Assembly (NCBI RefSeq): GCF_003966155.1
Contig: NZ_RXNS01000016.1
Span: 48,459 to 112,458, forward strand
Length of the DNA stretch: 64,000 nt
Reading direction: 5' to 3'
Source: Halomonas nitroreducens
GTDB lineage: Bacteria > Pseudomonadota > Gammaproteobacteria > Pseudomonadales > Halomonadaceae
The translations under genes and the position numbers were made by a program. The notes beneath the pieces were generated by a model. It was not told the origin of the DNA. It ran no database searches and saw nothing but the letters and a program-made list of their open reading frames with translations. Shown here piece by piece: positions 45,586 to 53,691 of the stretch. The first letter of the stretch is position 1; every line of letters starts with the position of its first letter.

Positions 45586-45971
45586 GGGGCGGCCTGCATC
45601 GCCGTGATGGCGAAGGGATAGCTGCAGTCCTCCTTGAACTCCTCGGCGAGTTCGGCAATGCGCTCGTTGCGGCTGTCGTAGCGCCAGGTGACGCCGACTT
45701 CGCGTCCTTGCTGGTGGGCATCCTCGAGCAGGTCGAAGATGTCCATCATCGCCTTCACCGAGCTGGTATTGAGGTAGACGAGCTCCAGGTCGAGGGCGAG
45801 GGGAGCCGAAGCCCGGGCGAGGTAGGCTTCCGTCCAGTCGGTGACCTGGCGGAACAGCTCGTAGGAGTTCTCCGGATAGGAATCCCCTTGCATGCTGAGC
45901 CGGCCGGCCTGCCAGTCGCTCTGGATCGCGGGGGTGGACGGGCTACCGGGGATATTCAGATCGTGGATCAT
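45582..45971 (-). CDS. siaC: SiaC adaptor (DUF1987)
   Basis: This 129-residue protein belongs to the DUF1987 family, with a STAS-like anti-sigma-antagonist fold. In P. aeruginosa SiaC is phosphorylated on a threonine by SiaB, dephosphorylated by SiaA, and when unmodified binds and activates SiaD. The matching segment here is LELVYLNTSSVKAMMDIFDLLEDA, with Thr69 as the likely phospho-site. It lies between siaB and siaD on the minus strand, overlapping siaD by four bases. Confidence 0.93.
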   Translation of the reverse strand: MIHDLNIPGSPSTPAIQSDWQAGRLSMQGDSYPENSYELFRQVTDWTEAYLARASAPLALDLELVYLNTSSVKAMMDIFDLLEDAHQQGREVGVTWRYDSRNERIAELAEEFKEDCSYPFAITAMQAAP

Positions 45972-45986
45972 GGGCAGGGTCCGGAA

Positions 45987-46517
45987 TCAGATAGTGGCTG
46001 TCAGGCTAAAGAAGCTTAGCCCCGAGGGCAACGCCTGCAGCGAGGCCGTCAGCGGCTGGCTGGACTTGCGGGCCATGTCGATCAGCCCCAGCCCCGCGCC
46101 GCTCTTGTCATCCTCGCGGGGGCGCCGCAGCTGCCGCTTGTAGGCCTGCTTGAGCGCGGCGCTGTCGAGGCTGGCCAGCTGCTCGACGGTCTCGACCAGG
46201 CGTCGTCCGTCGGCCGCTTCCACCAGGTTGCCCGCCGAGACCTGGTAATGGCCCCGGGGATCCCGGGCCACGGCCAGGGTGGCGGTGGCCGTGTGCTCGT
46301 CATAGCCCTGGCGGCGGGCATAGTGGCGGATGTTCTGGGTCATCTCGATGTAGACGGCGAATACGTCCATCGCCGCACTAGGCGCCGCGGACTGGCTGTT
46401 CAGGTAGTTGCGCAGGGCATGGCCGATCTCCTCGATCAAGCTGCGGGAGATCGGGCCGTTGAAGCACAGCATGATCCGTTGCTGCAGGTAGTTGTCGCGC
46501 AGTGTCAGCAGGTCCAT
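45987..46517 (-). CDS. siaB: SiaB protein kinase (DUF6272)
   Basis: This 176-residue protein has the GHKL ATPase-like pattern of SiaB: an N-box-like EMTQNIRHYARRQGYDE near 58-74 and a glycine-rich lid KSGAGLGLIDMARKS near 139-153. In P. aeruginosa it phosphorylates SiaC and so turns off diguanylate cyclase activation. The start overlaps the end of siaA by 13 bases, and a 15-base gap separates it from siaC, so the four genes form one operon. Confidence 0.92.
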   Translation of the reverse strand: MDLLTLRDNYLQQRIMLCFNGPISRSLIEEIGHALRNYLNSQSAAPSAAMDVFAVYIEMTQNIRHYARRQGYDEHTATATLAVARDPRGHYQVSAGNLVEAADGRRLVETVEQLASLDSAALKQAYKRQLRRPREDDKSGAGLGLIDMARKSSQPLTASLQALPSGLSFFSLTATI

Positions 46518-48589
46518 GACACCTCCTGGTGGACGGGACGTTCGGGACAGGTGCTGGACGCACCGCTGGCGTTCGGCGCGGTCGGGACCTCGTCATCGAA
46601 GCGGAAGCTCAGCAGGGTAATGTCGTCCCGCTGTGGGAGGTCGCCGCGGTAGCGGTCGAGGGCCTCGCCGAAGGCCTCGACCTGATGGGCCAGCGGCTCG
46701 CGGGCATGGCGCCTGAGCATCGCCTCGAAGCGGGTATGGCCGAAGCCGAAGCCGTGCTCGCCGCCGGCCTGGTCGAGGAAGCCGTCGGTGGCCAGGGTAT
46801 AGGTCCAGCCCCGGTGCAGGGGCATCTCCTGGTTTTCATAGGTCATGGCGCGCTTGTGGCCCAGGGCGCGCTTGCCGCCGGCATGGACCTCGAGATGGTC
46901 GCCATCGCTGGCATACAGCGACATCTTGGCGCCGGCGAAGGTCAGCCGGCCGGCCGCGGGATCCACCCATACCAGGCCCATGTCCATGTTGGTGGCGATC
47001 GAGCGGGGCAGGGTGTCCTTGTGCAGGGTGCTGCGGTTCTGGCGGTCGGTTTCGTTGAGGATGGCGGCGGGATCGTCGGCGCCGACGTGGAGGATGGCAT
47101 TGTCGATGATGGCCCGGGCCAGCATGGTCATCAGCGAGCCCGGCACCCCATGGCCGGCACAGTCGATGACCCCCATCAGCCAGCCGCGCTGGGTGGCCCG
47201 GAACACATAGAAATCGCCGCCCACCATATCCCTGGGCCGCCACATGACCGCGTGATGGCGGGGCAGGTGATCCTGCAACTGGCGGCTGGGCAGGATCGCG
47301 CGCTGGATGATGCTGGCGTATTCCAGGGACGCGTCGATCTGGCGCCGGGCCCGGACCATCTCGGCATTGGCCTGCTCCAGGTCCCGGGTGCGCTGACGCA
47401 CCTTGTCCTCCAGGTCCTGGGTATGGCGCTCGACCTGCCGCGCCATGTGCGTGAAGTCCCGCGAGAGCTCGCCGATCTCGTCGTCGCGCTCGGTGGGCAG
47501 GGCATGGTCGTAATCGCCGCCGGCCATGGCCCGGGCGGACTGCTGGAGGCGGCGCAGCGGGCCGAGGATCAGGCGTTCGATGCCGAAGGCGAAGCCGGCC
47601 ATCAGGATGACCAGGATCAGGCTGAGGGCGACCACCAGCGACCATAGCCAGCGGTTGTCGAGGATCGGGGCGGCGTCCAGGTCCAGGGCGGTGACCATGA
47701 GCCATTCGAGCTCCGGGATATAGCCGATGCTGAGCAGGCGGGGGGCACCCTCCAGGGTGGCCTCCAGGCTGTGGACCTGGCCAGGACGGCGCATGGCCGC
47801 CTGCATGGCCGAGGCCAGGCGCTCGCGCTGGGCCTCGTCGCCGAGCATCGACGGCAGGTGCTGCGCCTCGTTGGCCTCGAGGGCGCCGGACCCCGAGTTG
47901 AAGGCCAGTCGCCGGCGCTCGGGGTGTGCCTGGAGGAAGCCCCGTGGGTTGACGATCATCGGCGTCAGGCCGGGGGTGTCGTCGCGGAGGAAACGATCGA
48001 GGAAGCGACCGAGATCCAGGCCGCCGCCGGCGAGGCCCAGGGTATGGCCGTCGTGCTTAACCTTGACGTTGATCCAGACCTTGGCGAGGCCGAGCTTCTC
48101 GTCCAGGTTGACGTTGATGTCGTAGGCCCCGGTGCTGTCCATGGTGGAGAAATACCAGGCGTCGTCGGGATCCGCGGGGGAGAGCCGGTAGCGGGGCAGG
48201 CGGCTCAGCGGGGCGGTGGCATCGTTGTAGTAGTAGTCCCCCGTGGCATCGCGGACCACGAAATAGGCGTCGCCGCTGAACTGCCAGCGAAAGCCCTCCG
48301 CCTCGCGGAAGAAGCGCTCGCGCTTGTCGGGGTCATCGGGGTCCAGGAGCCACTCCCGGGTCACCACCGAGTCGGCGAGACGGCGCGACAGCGCCAGTTC
48401 CCGGGAGACGGGGGTGTGGATCTTCTGCATGTGCAGCAGGGTGTACTGCTCGGCATAGCCGCCGGCGAAGTGGCGCCTGACATCATCGATCGCCTGCCAG
48501 CCGATCAGCAGCGCGGGCACCAGTGCCAGCAGGCAGGCAATCAGCAGCGTCAGGGTGGACTTGCTGCGCAGCCCCCAGGAGTTGGCCAT
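46505..48589 (-). CDS. siaA: SiaA membrane sensor phosphatase (HAMP, PP2C-like)
   Basis: This protein of about 694 residues has two membrane helices (about 11-33, LTLLIACLLALVPALLIGW, and about 320-342, SLVVALSLILVILMAGFAF) that enclose a large periplasmic sensing domain. A HAMP domain follows (LILGPLRRLQQSARAMAGGDYDHALPTERDDEIGELS), then a coiled coil and a PP2C/SpoIIE-type phosphatase domain (VGGDFYVFRATQRG, GVIDCAGHGVPGSLM, FAGAKMSLY, ATDGFLDQ with metal-binding aspartates). In P. aeruginosa SiaA dephosphorylates SiaC. I prefer ATG 48589 (AGGGAAG upstream) over TTG 48595. The signal it senses is unknown. Confidence 0.94.
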   Translation of the reverse strand: MANSWGLRSKSTLTLLIACLLALVPALLIGWQAIDDVRRHFAGGYAEQYTLLHMQKIHTPVSRELALSRRLADSVVTREWLLDPDDPDKRERFFREAEGFRWQFSGDAYFVVRDATGDYYYNDATAPLSRLPRYRLSPADPDDAWYFSTMDSTGAYDINVNLDEKLGLAKVWINVKVKHDGHTLGLAGGGLDLGRFLDRFLRDDTPGLTPMIVNPRGFLQAHPERRRLAFNSGSGALEANEAQHLPSMLGDEAQRERLASAMQAAMRRPGQVHSLEATLEGAPRLLSIGYIPELEWLMVTALDLDAAPILDNRWLWSLVVALSLILVILMAGFAFGIERLILGPLRRLQQSARAMAGGDYDHALPTERDDEIGELSRDFTHMARQVERHTQDLEDKVRQRTRDLEQANAEMVRARRQIDASLEYASIIQRAILPSRQLQDHLPRHHAVMWRPRDMVGGDFYVFRATQRGWLMGVIDCAGHGVPGSLMTMLARAIIDNAILHVGADDPAAILNETDRQNRSTLHKDTLPRSIATNMDMGLVWVDPAAGRLTFAGAKMSLYASDGDHLEVHAGGKRALGHKRAMTYENQEMPLHRGWTYTLATDGFLDQAGGEHGFGFGHTRFEAMLRRHAREPLAHQVEAFGEALDRYRGDLPQRDDITLLSFRFDDEVPTAPNASGASSTCPERPVHQEVSWTC

Positions 48590-48707
48590 GGGCAACTTCC
48601 CTTGCGTCGCCCCGCTTGCGTCATTCGGGGCGTACTAGTTATGTAATGAATTGTGACTACTATGCCACAGTCCGAAGTGTAGTGTATTAACGGCTGGAGC
48701 GGGACGA

Positions 48708-48730
48708 GCGGGTCCCTCCAGGGGACCCGC
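48708..48730 (-). terminator. Hairpin downstream of the 730-residue RTX protein gene
   Basis: GCGGGTCCC (48708-48716) and GGGACCCGC (48722-48730) form a nine-base-pair stem, 17 bases after the stop on the minus strand. The U-tract is weak. Confidence 0.65.
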
Positions 48731-48747
48731 CCGGACAGGCCGTCGGC

Positions 48748-50940
48748 TCAGCCGGCCACCTCCTCGATCGCGGTGCTGCCGAGCCCGAGGACCTGGACGT
48801 CCAGTGCCTGACCCGCCGCGTCCTGGGCCGTCATCTCGGCGGGCAGCGTATCCTCGCCGTAGGCCTTGAAGGCGAAGCGCCAGGTCTCGCCGGGCGCGAG
48901 GGTGAGGTCGCTGTCGTCGCGGGCCCGGTAGCCCTCGACTCCCTCGATGACCTCGCCATTCCACAGAGTGTCGATGTCGGCAGGCAGGTCGAAGGCAAGC
49001 TCCGGGTCGATGATCTCGTCATCGGAGACGTTCTCGACGAAGACCTCGGCCACATAGCCCGAGGACCAGCGGCTGGTGACATTGCCGGTGACCAGCATCT
49101 CGGCGTCGTCATCCAGCAGCGCCGGGGTCGCTCCCCCCTTGCCGAGAATCTCCAGGGGTTGGCCATCCTCGTCCCGGGCCGCCACCTGGCTGGGCGTCGA
49201 TTCCTCGCCATAGGCCTTGTAGGCGAAGCGCCAGCTGTCTCCCGGGGCCAGGGTGATGTCGCTGTCGTCGCGCACCCAGTAGCGGTCGGTAGCCCGGGTG
49301 ACGTCGCCATTCCACAGGGTATCGATGTCTGCGGCCAGGTCGAAGCCGACCTCGGGGTTGACGATGGCCTCATCGGACACATTCTCGACGAACACTTCCG
49401 CGACATAGCCAGATGACCAGCTGCTGGTGACCTGGCTGGTGATCTTCAATGCCGGGTCGTCGCCACCACCGCTGAGGATGTCCTCGGGGCTGGGCATCTC
49501 GAGGGGGCTGCCGCGGAAGGCATTCCCCGATTCCAGGTGCAGGGTGATGCCGTCGCCGAACACCGCGAATTCCATGTCGGTCAGGGTGTCCTGGCTGCCC
49601 TGGCCGGTGATGATGACGCCGCTCTCGGCGAACTGGATATCGTGGTCCGCGAAAGCGCCGGTGTAGCGGGCGGTATCGATGCCCTGGCCGCCGTCGAGGG
49701 TATCGGTGCCATCATACCAGTCGTCGCCGGGCCCGCCCTGGAGAAGGTCATCGCCGTTGCCCCCCGACAGGGTGTCATGGCCCAGGCCGCCATTCAGGTA
49801 GACGCCGTCGTCCGAGCCCTGGACCTCGTCATCGCGCCGCGAGCCGATCAGGTAGTCGAACAGCACCTCGTTGGCCTCGGGATCGGTGGGGGCGCCGAAG
49901 CTCTCGCCCTCCTCGTTGACGTAGAGTGCCGGTGACAGGGCGTCGGTTTCCGGGTCCCGGATGGAGCTCAGGACGCGGACGCTGTTGTCGTGATCGCGGC
50001 CGCCATGGAAGTTGATGTCCCGATCGGTGAAGGCGACCTCGACCTCGTTGCCGACGGACGAGCGCCAGGAGGCGAAGACCAGGCTGTGGCGCATGCCGCT
50101 GTCCTCGAGCCCGGTGAACTGGCCGTCGTAGCTCTCGTGCAGCTCATAGGCGTAGCCATTGCCGCCGCTGCCCTTGTTGAAGGCACCGTGGGCCTCGAGA
50201 TCCTCGGCGACGGGATCCAGGGTCCGGGAGAAGCGGAAGGCCGTGGAGGGGCCGTCATTCACCCGGATGTCGGAAAGCTGGGTATCCGTGGTGCCAGTCA
50301 GCAGGATGGCGTTATAGCCGGTCAGTGCCTCCAGGGTGTTCTCGAAGGTGCCAGGTTCAGGTGAGCCCAGCGAAAAGTCGACGCTGAAGCCCTCGAGGGA
50401 AACGTTGTCCACGGTCTCCATGCGGGCGACCTGGGTCTTGCCACCCTCGAAGTCGAAGTGGACGCCCCGATCGAGGGTAACGGTACTGCCCTCGACCGAC
50501 TCGATCCTGGCCATGCTGGTGCGCAGCTCGGCATATTGTACCTTGCGCCAGCTGGTGTCGCCGATCTCGTCGAAGAAGGCATCATCGTTGTCCTGCCAGA
50601 TTCGCAGGGTGTCGCCGACCTGGAGGTCGTGTCCCTCCGCGAGCGTCAGTTGGCGGCTGCCCTCACTGATGTCGGCGGCGAGTTCCCTCTCGTAGGTCTT
50701 CTCCGTCCCGTCGAGGCGGATGGCATAGTCGTTGCCCGACAGGGCCGAGTCGGTGAAAGTCAGCATCGTCTCGCCGGCACCGGCGCCGATCAGGGAGATG
50801 TCGGAGCGCGAGATGGTCAGGGCATCATCGAACTCGTAGTGGCCGGCGGCGAAGCGCAGGGTGGCGCCGCTCGGCGCCTCGTCGATCAGGGTCTGCAGCT
50901 CGTCGGCCGTGATGGAAAGATCGATATCGATGGTCGTCAT
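48748..50940 (-). CDS. RTX protein with beta-helix and two CBM2-like modules
   Basis: This 730-residue protein has no Sec signal. Residues 1-365 look like a right-handed beta-helix (GATLRFAAGHYEFDDALTISRSDISLIGAG..., then DNVSLEGFSVDF, DIRVNDGPSTAFRFS, DINFHGGRDHDNSVRVL), the fold of many polysaccharide lyases and epimerases. RTX calcium repeats follow at about 384-420 (GGLGHDTLSGGNGDDLLQGG). Two modules at about 499-598 and 616-715 (SSGYVAEVFVENVSD...LWNG...LAPGxSWRFAxKAYGE) match the CBM2 cellulose/chitin-binding pattern. The end is LGLGSTAIEEVAG. It is probably exported by the adjacent type I system. Catalytic residues cannot be assigned, and it is a close paralogue of the protein at 51488-53356. 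Confidence 0.8.
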   Translation of the reverse strand: MTTIDIDLSITADELQTLIDEAPSGATLRFAAGHYEFDDALTISRSDISLIGAGAGETMLTFTDSALSGNDYAIRLDGTEKTYERELAADISEGSRQLTLAEGHDLQVGDTLRIWQDNDDAFFDEIGDTSWRKVQYAELRTSMARIESVEGSTVTLDRGVHFDFEGGKTQVARMETVDNVSLEGFSVDFSLGSPEPGTFENTLEALTGYNAILLTGTTDTQLSDIRVNDGPSTAFRFSRTLDPVAEDLEAHGAFNKGSGGNGYAYELHESYDGQFTGLEDSGMRHSLVFASWRSSVGNEVEVAFTDRDINFHGGRDHDNSVRVLSSIRDPETDALSPALYVNEEGESFGAPTDPEANEVLFDYLIGSRRDDEVQGSDDGVYLNGGLGHDTLSGGNGDDLLQGGPGDDWYDGTDTLDGGQGIDTARYTGAFADHDIQFAESGVIITGQGSQDTLTDMEFAVFGDGITLHLESGNAFRGSPLEMPSPEDILSGGGDDPALKITSQVTSSWSSGYVAEVFVENVSDEAIVNPEVGFDLAADIDTLWNGDVTRATDRYWVRDDSDITLAPGDSWRFAYKAYGEESTPSQVAARDEDGQPLEILGKGGATPALLDDDAEMLVTGNVTSRWSSGYVAEVFVENVSDDEIIDPELAFDLPADIDTLWNGEVIEGVEGYRARDDSDLTLAPGETWRFAFKAYGEDTLPAEMTAQDAAGQALDVQVLGLGSTAIEEVAG

Positions 50941-51487
50941 GGGTATCGCCCTCTGGATGCGCCTTGCGCGTCAACCTTGGTGGTGTCGGCCGGTGGCGAG
51001 GCAGAGCCAGTGCTGAGACCGGGGCCGACATTCCGATCACACCTCGCTGGCGGGAATGTTTCGGCACCTGCGGGGAGCCCCGGAGCGCGGCCACTCCTCG
51101 CCGACGGTCGCGAATCCTAACTATGGTTGTAGGGGAAGTAAAACGGAGTTGTGCGGCGCCCGGTGGGCGGGACTGCGGGGCTTTTCGGGGCTATTTCCGT
51201 GGATGATCCAGACTCGATCGGTAAGAAATTGATATGAGAAGGATTTGAGACGTCAGGGTGGATACATAAGAATTAATAAATTAAATGCCTAAGCTGTTTT
51301 TTGTAACAGTGAGTCATAATTTATAGTAAAAAAGTATGAATATTTGAAATGATGGCGGTGCCCGATTGGCGCTGGCGTCCGCCCCGTCTCGGGGCTGCCA
51401 CCCCTGCTGACGCCATCCGGCGACAGTGCACGAAAAAGGGCACCCCGGGGGTGCCCTTGCTTCGCCGCTTGTGTCGGGCTTAAGGCC
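50941..51487. other. Gap between the two RTX paralogues, 547 bp
   Basis: This should hold the promoter of the 730-residue protein and the terminator of its paralogue. The stretch 51220-51350 is strikingly AT-rich (runs of A and T, CTGTT/AACAG palindrome near 51294-51309) compared with the GC-rich flanks. No open frame has homology. Confidence 0.6.
51436..51458 (-). terminator. Intrinsic terminator of the 622-residue RTX protein gene
   Basis: AAGGGCACCCC and GGGGTGCCCTT form an eleven-base-pair stem. On the minus strand it is followed by a run of T residues, 25-30 bases after the stop. Confidence 0.85.
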
Positions 51488-53356
51488 TCAGGCCGCCACT
51501 TCCTCGATGGCGATGTTGCCCAGTCCGAGGACCTGCACGTCCAGGGACTGGCCCTGCGCACTGCTGGCCGTCATCTCGTCGGGCAGTGCATCGTCGCCCC
51601 TGGCCTTGAAGGCGAAGCGCCAGGCTTCGCCCGGCGACAGGGTGTTGGCGCTGTTGTCCTGGACGTGATAGCCGTCCGTCCCTCCGGTGAACTCGCCGTT
51701 CCACAGGGTGGCGATCTCGGCGGGCAGGTCGAAGGCCATCTCGGGGTCGACGATGTCGTCGTCGGAGACGTTCTCGACGAAGATCTCGGCCACATAGCCC
51801 GCCGACCACTGGCTGGTGACATTGCCGGTGACCAGCAGCTCGGCGTCGTCGTCCAGCAGTGCCGGGGTCTCGCCGTCGCCGGTGAGGATCGCCTCGGCGT
51901 CGGGCGTCTCGAGGGCCGTGCCGGCGAAGGCATTGCCCGAGGCCAGGTGCAGGGTGGTGCCGTCGCCGAAGACCGCGAACTCCATGTCCACCAGGGTGTC
52001 CTCGCTGCCCTGGCCGGTCACCACGGTGCCGTCCTCGGTGACGGCGATCTCGTGGGCCGAAAAGTCGCCCGAGTAGCGCGCGGTATCGACTCCCTGGCCG
52101 CCGTCAAGCCGGTCGGTGCCGTCATACCAGTCATCGCCGGGGCCGCCCTGGAGGATGTCGTCGCCGGCACCGCCCAGCAGCACGTCGTGGCCCAGGCCGC
52201 CATCCAGGTAGACGCCGTCGTCCGAGCCCTGGATCTCGTCCTCGCGGCGCGAGCCGAGGACGTAGTCGAAGGTCACCCGGTTGGCGCCGGCATCGGTGGG
52301 CGCGCCGAAGCTCTCGCCGTCCTCGTTGACATACAGGGTCGGCGACAGCGCATCGGCCTCCGGGTCCCGCTCCGAGCGCAGCACGCGGACGCTGTTGTCA
52401 TGATCGCGCCCGCCGTGGAAGTTGACGTCCCGGGTGGTGGAGGTCACCTCGACGTCGTTGCCCGCCGAGGACCGCCAGGAGGCGAACACCAGGCCATGAC
52501 GCATGCCGCTGTCCTCGAGGCCCTTGAGCTGCCCCTCGTAGCTCTCGTGCAGCTCAAAGGCGTAGCCGTTGCCGCCGCTGCCCTTGTTGAAGGCCCCGTG
52601 GGCCTGCAGGCCGTCGGCCTGGAGATCCATGGCCCGGGAGAAGCGGAAGGCCGTTGACGGACCATCGTGGACCTGGATGTCCTCGAGGTCGCTGTTCACC
52701 GCCCCTTCCAGGTGCACCGCGCGATAGTCGGTCAGGTCTTCCTGGGTGTTCGAGAACTCGCCGGCATCGGCCTCGCCGAGCTCGAAGTCGACGCTGAAGC
52801 CCTTCAGGCTGACGTTGTCGACCGTGTCGAGTTTCTCCACCTCGGCCTTGCCCGACTGGAAGTCGAAGCGGACGCCGCGATCGAGGGTGATCTCGTTGTC
52901 CTCGACGCCGGTGACCTTGGCCATGCTGGTGCGCAGTTCCGCGTTCTCCACCTTGCGCCAGGAGCTGTCGCCGATCGCGTCGAGGAAGGCGTCGTCGTTG
53001 TCCTGCCAGATCCGGATAGTGTCGCCGATGGCAAGCTCCCGGGCGCCGTCCAGCGTCAGCCGACGTGCGCCTTCCGCGGCGTCGGCGGCGAGCTCGCCGA
53101 GATCGGTGTTTTCGCTGCCATCCACGTGAATCGCGTGGTCATCGTTCCGCGACAGGGCCGTGTAGGTGAAGGTCAGGCGTGTCTCGCCACTCCCCGCGCC
53201 GATCAGGGACACATCGGAGCGGTCGATGGTGATGGCGTCATCGAATTCGAAGTCGCCGGCAGCGAGCTTCACGGTGGTTCCAGGGGCGGCCTCCCGGATC
53301 AATGACTCGAGTTCGTCGGCGGGGGTGCCGGTGTCAATCTCGATGGTTGAGCTCAT
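51488..53356 (-). CDS. RTX protein with beta-helix and one CBM2-like module
   Basis: This 622-residue paralogue has the same order as its neighbour: beta-helix at about 1-370 with near-identical blocks (TIRIWQDNDDAFLD, NVSLKGFSVDFELG, DGPSTAFRFSRAM, HGAFNKGSGGNGYAFELHESY, VNFHGGRDHDNSVRVL), RTX repeats at about 386-423 and a single CBM2-like module at about 508-610, ending LGLGNIAIEEVAA. It lacks the extra module found at 499-598 of the other protein; its own module is closer to the neighbour's second one. It diverges from the type I exporter genes and is the nearest candidate cargo. No Sec signal is present. Confidence 0.8.
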   Translation of the reverse strand: MSSTIEIDTGTPADELESLIREAAPGTTVKLAAGDFEFDDAITIDRSDVSLIGAGSGETRLTFTYTALSRNDDHAIHVDGSENTDLGELAADAAEGARRLTLDGARELAIGDTIRIWQDNDDAFLDAIGDSSWRKVENAELRTSMAKVTGVEDNEITLDRGVRFDFQSGKAEVEKLDTVDNVSLKGFSVDFELGEADAGEFSNTQEDLTDYRAVHLEGAVNSDLEDIQVHDGPSTAFRFSRAMDLQADGLQAHGAFNKGSGGNGYAFELHESYEGQLKGLEDSGMRHGLVFASWRSSAGNDVEVTSTTRDVNFHGGRDHDNSVRVLRSERDPEADALSPTLYVNEDGESFGAPTDAGANRVTFDYVLGSRREDEIQGSDDGVYLDGGLGHDVLLGGAGDDILQGGPGDDWYDGTDRLDGGQGVDTARYSGDFSAHEIAVTEDGTVVTGQGSEDTLVDMEFAVFGDGTTLHLASGNAFAGTALETPDAEAILTGDGETPALLDDDAELLVTGNVTSQWSAGYVAEIFVENVSDDDIVDPEMAFDLPAEIATLWNGEFTGGTDGYHVQDNSANTLSPGEAWRFAFKARGDDALPDEMTASSAQGQSLDVQVLGLGNIAIEEVAA

Positions 53357-53691
53357 TCAAGACTCCTTGTTGTCTGGATGTTGCGACACCTTTCTCCTGG
53401 CCATTTTCACCCGAATATCGCGAGGCATTTGGCGATAAATCGGTCCGGTGCTGTCGTCAATCCGCGACGGTATCGAGAGGTTGATGATAGGCAGGGTGGC
53501 GGGTAAGGTGCCGCACGTTCCGTGATAAGACACGGCTTTTTTAGTGTTCTATAAGGCGTTGAAGGACGTCAACGGCGTGTCGGGCAATGGCCAGGATCGC
53601 TCGCTGATGTCGATCGACGATCGGCTCGTCTGAAGCAGGGAGGAGGGGCAGGACTTCGGCGGCGAGGAGGCCTGCATTCCGGATAGGCGTT
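53357..53691. other. Divergent control region of cargo and exporter genes, 335 bp
   Basis: It should carry promoters for the RTX paralogue (minus) and the exporter operon (plus). A terminator-like hairpin at 53520-53542 lies inside the plus-strand leader. A short in-frame stretch from 53544 to a TGA at 53631-53633 (29 codons, starting VFYKALKDVNGV) looks protein-like but has no identity; it may be a gene remnant or a leader peptide. Confidence 0.5.
53520..53542 (+). terminator. Terminator-like hairpin in the exporter leader
   Basis: CCGTG (53520-53524) pairs with CACGG (53531-53535), followed by C and six T residues. It is short but well formed, and lies 150 bases before the exporter start codon. 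Confidence 0.65.

Noticed and set aside
53544..53633. A small gene encoding a 29-residue peptide before the exporter
   Set aside because: GTG start without a ribosome site and no known family; kept only as a note in the leader description.
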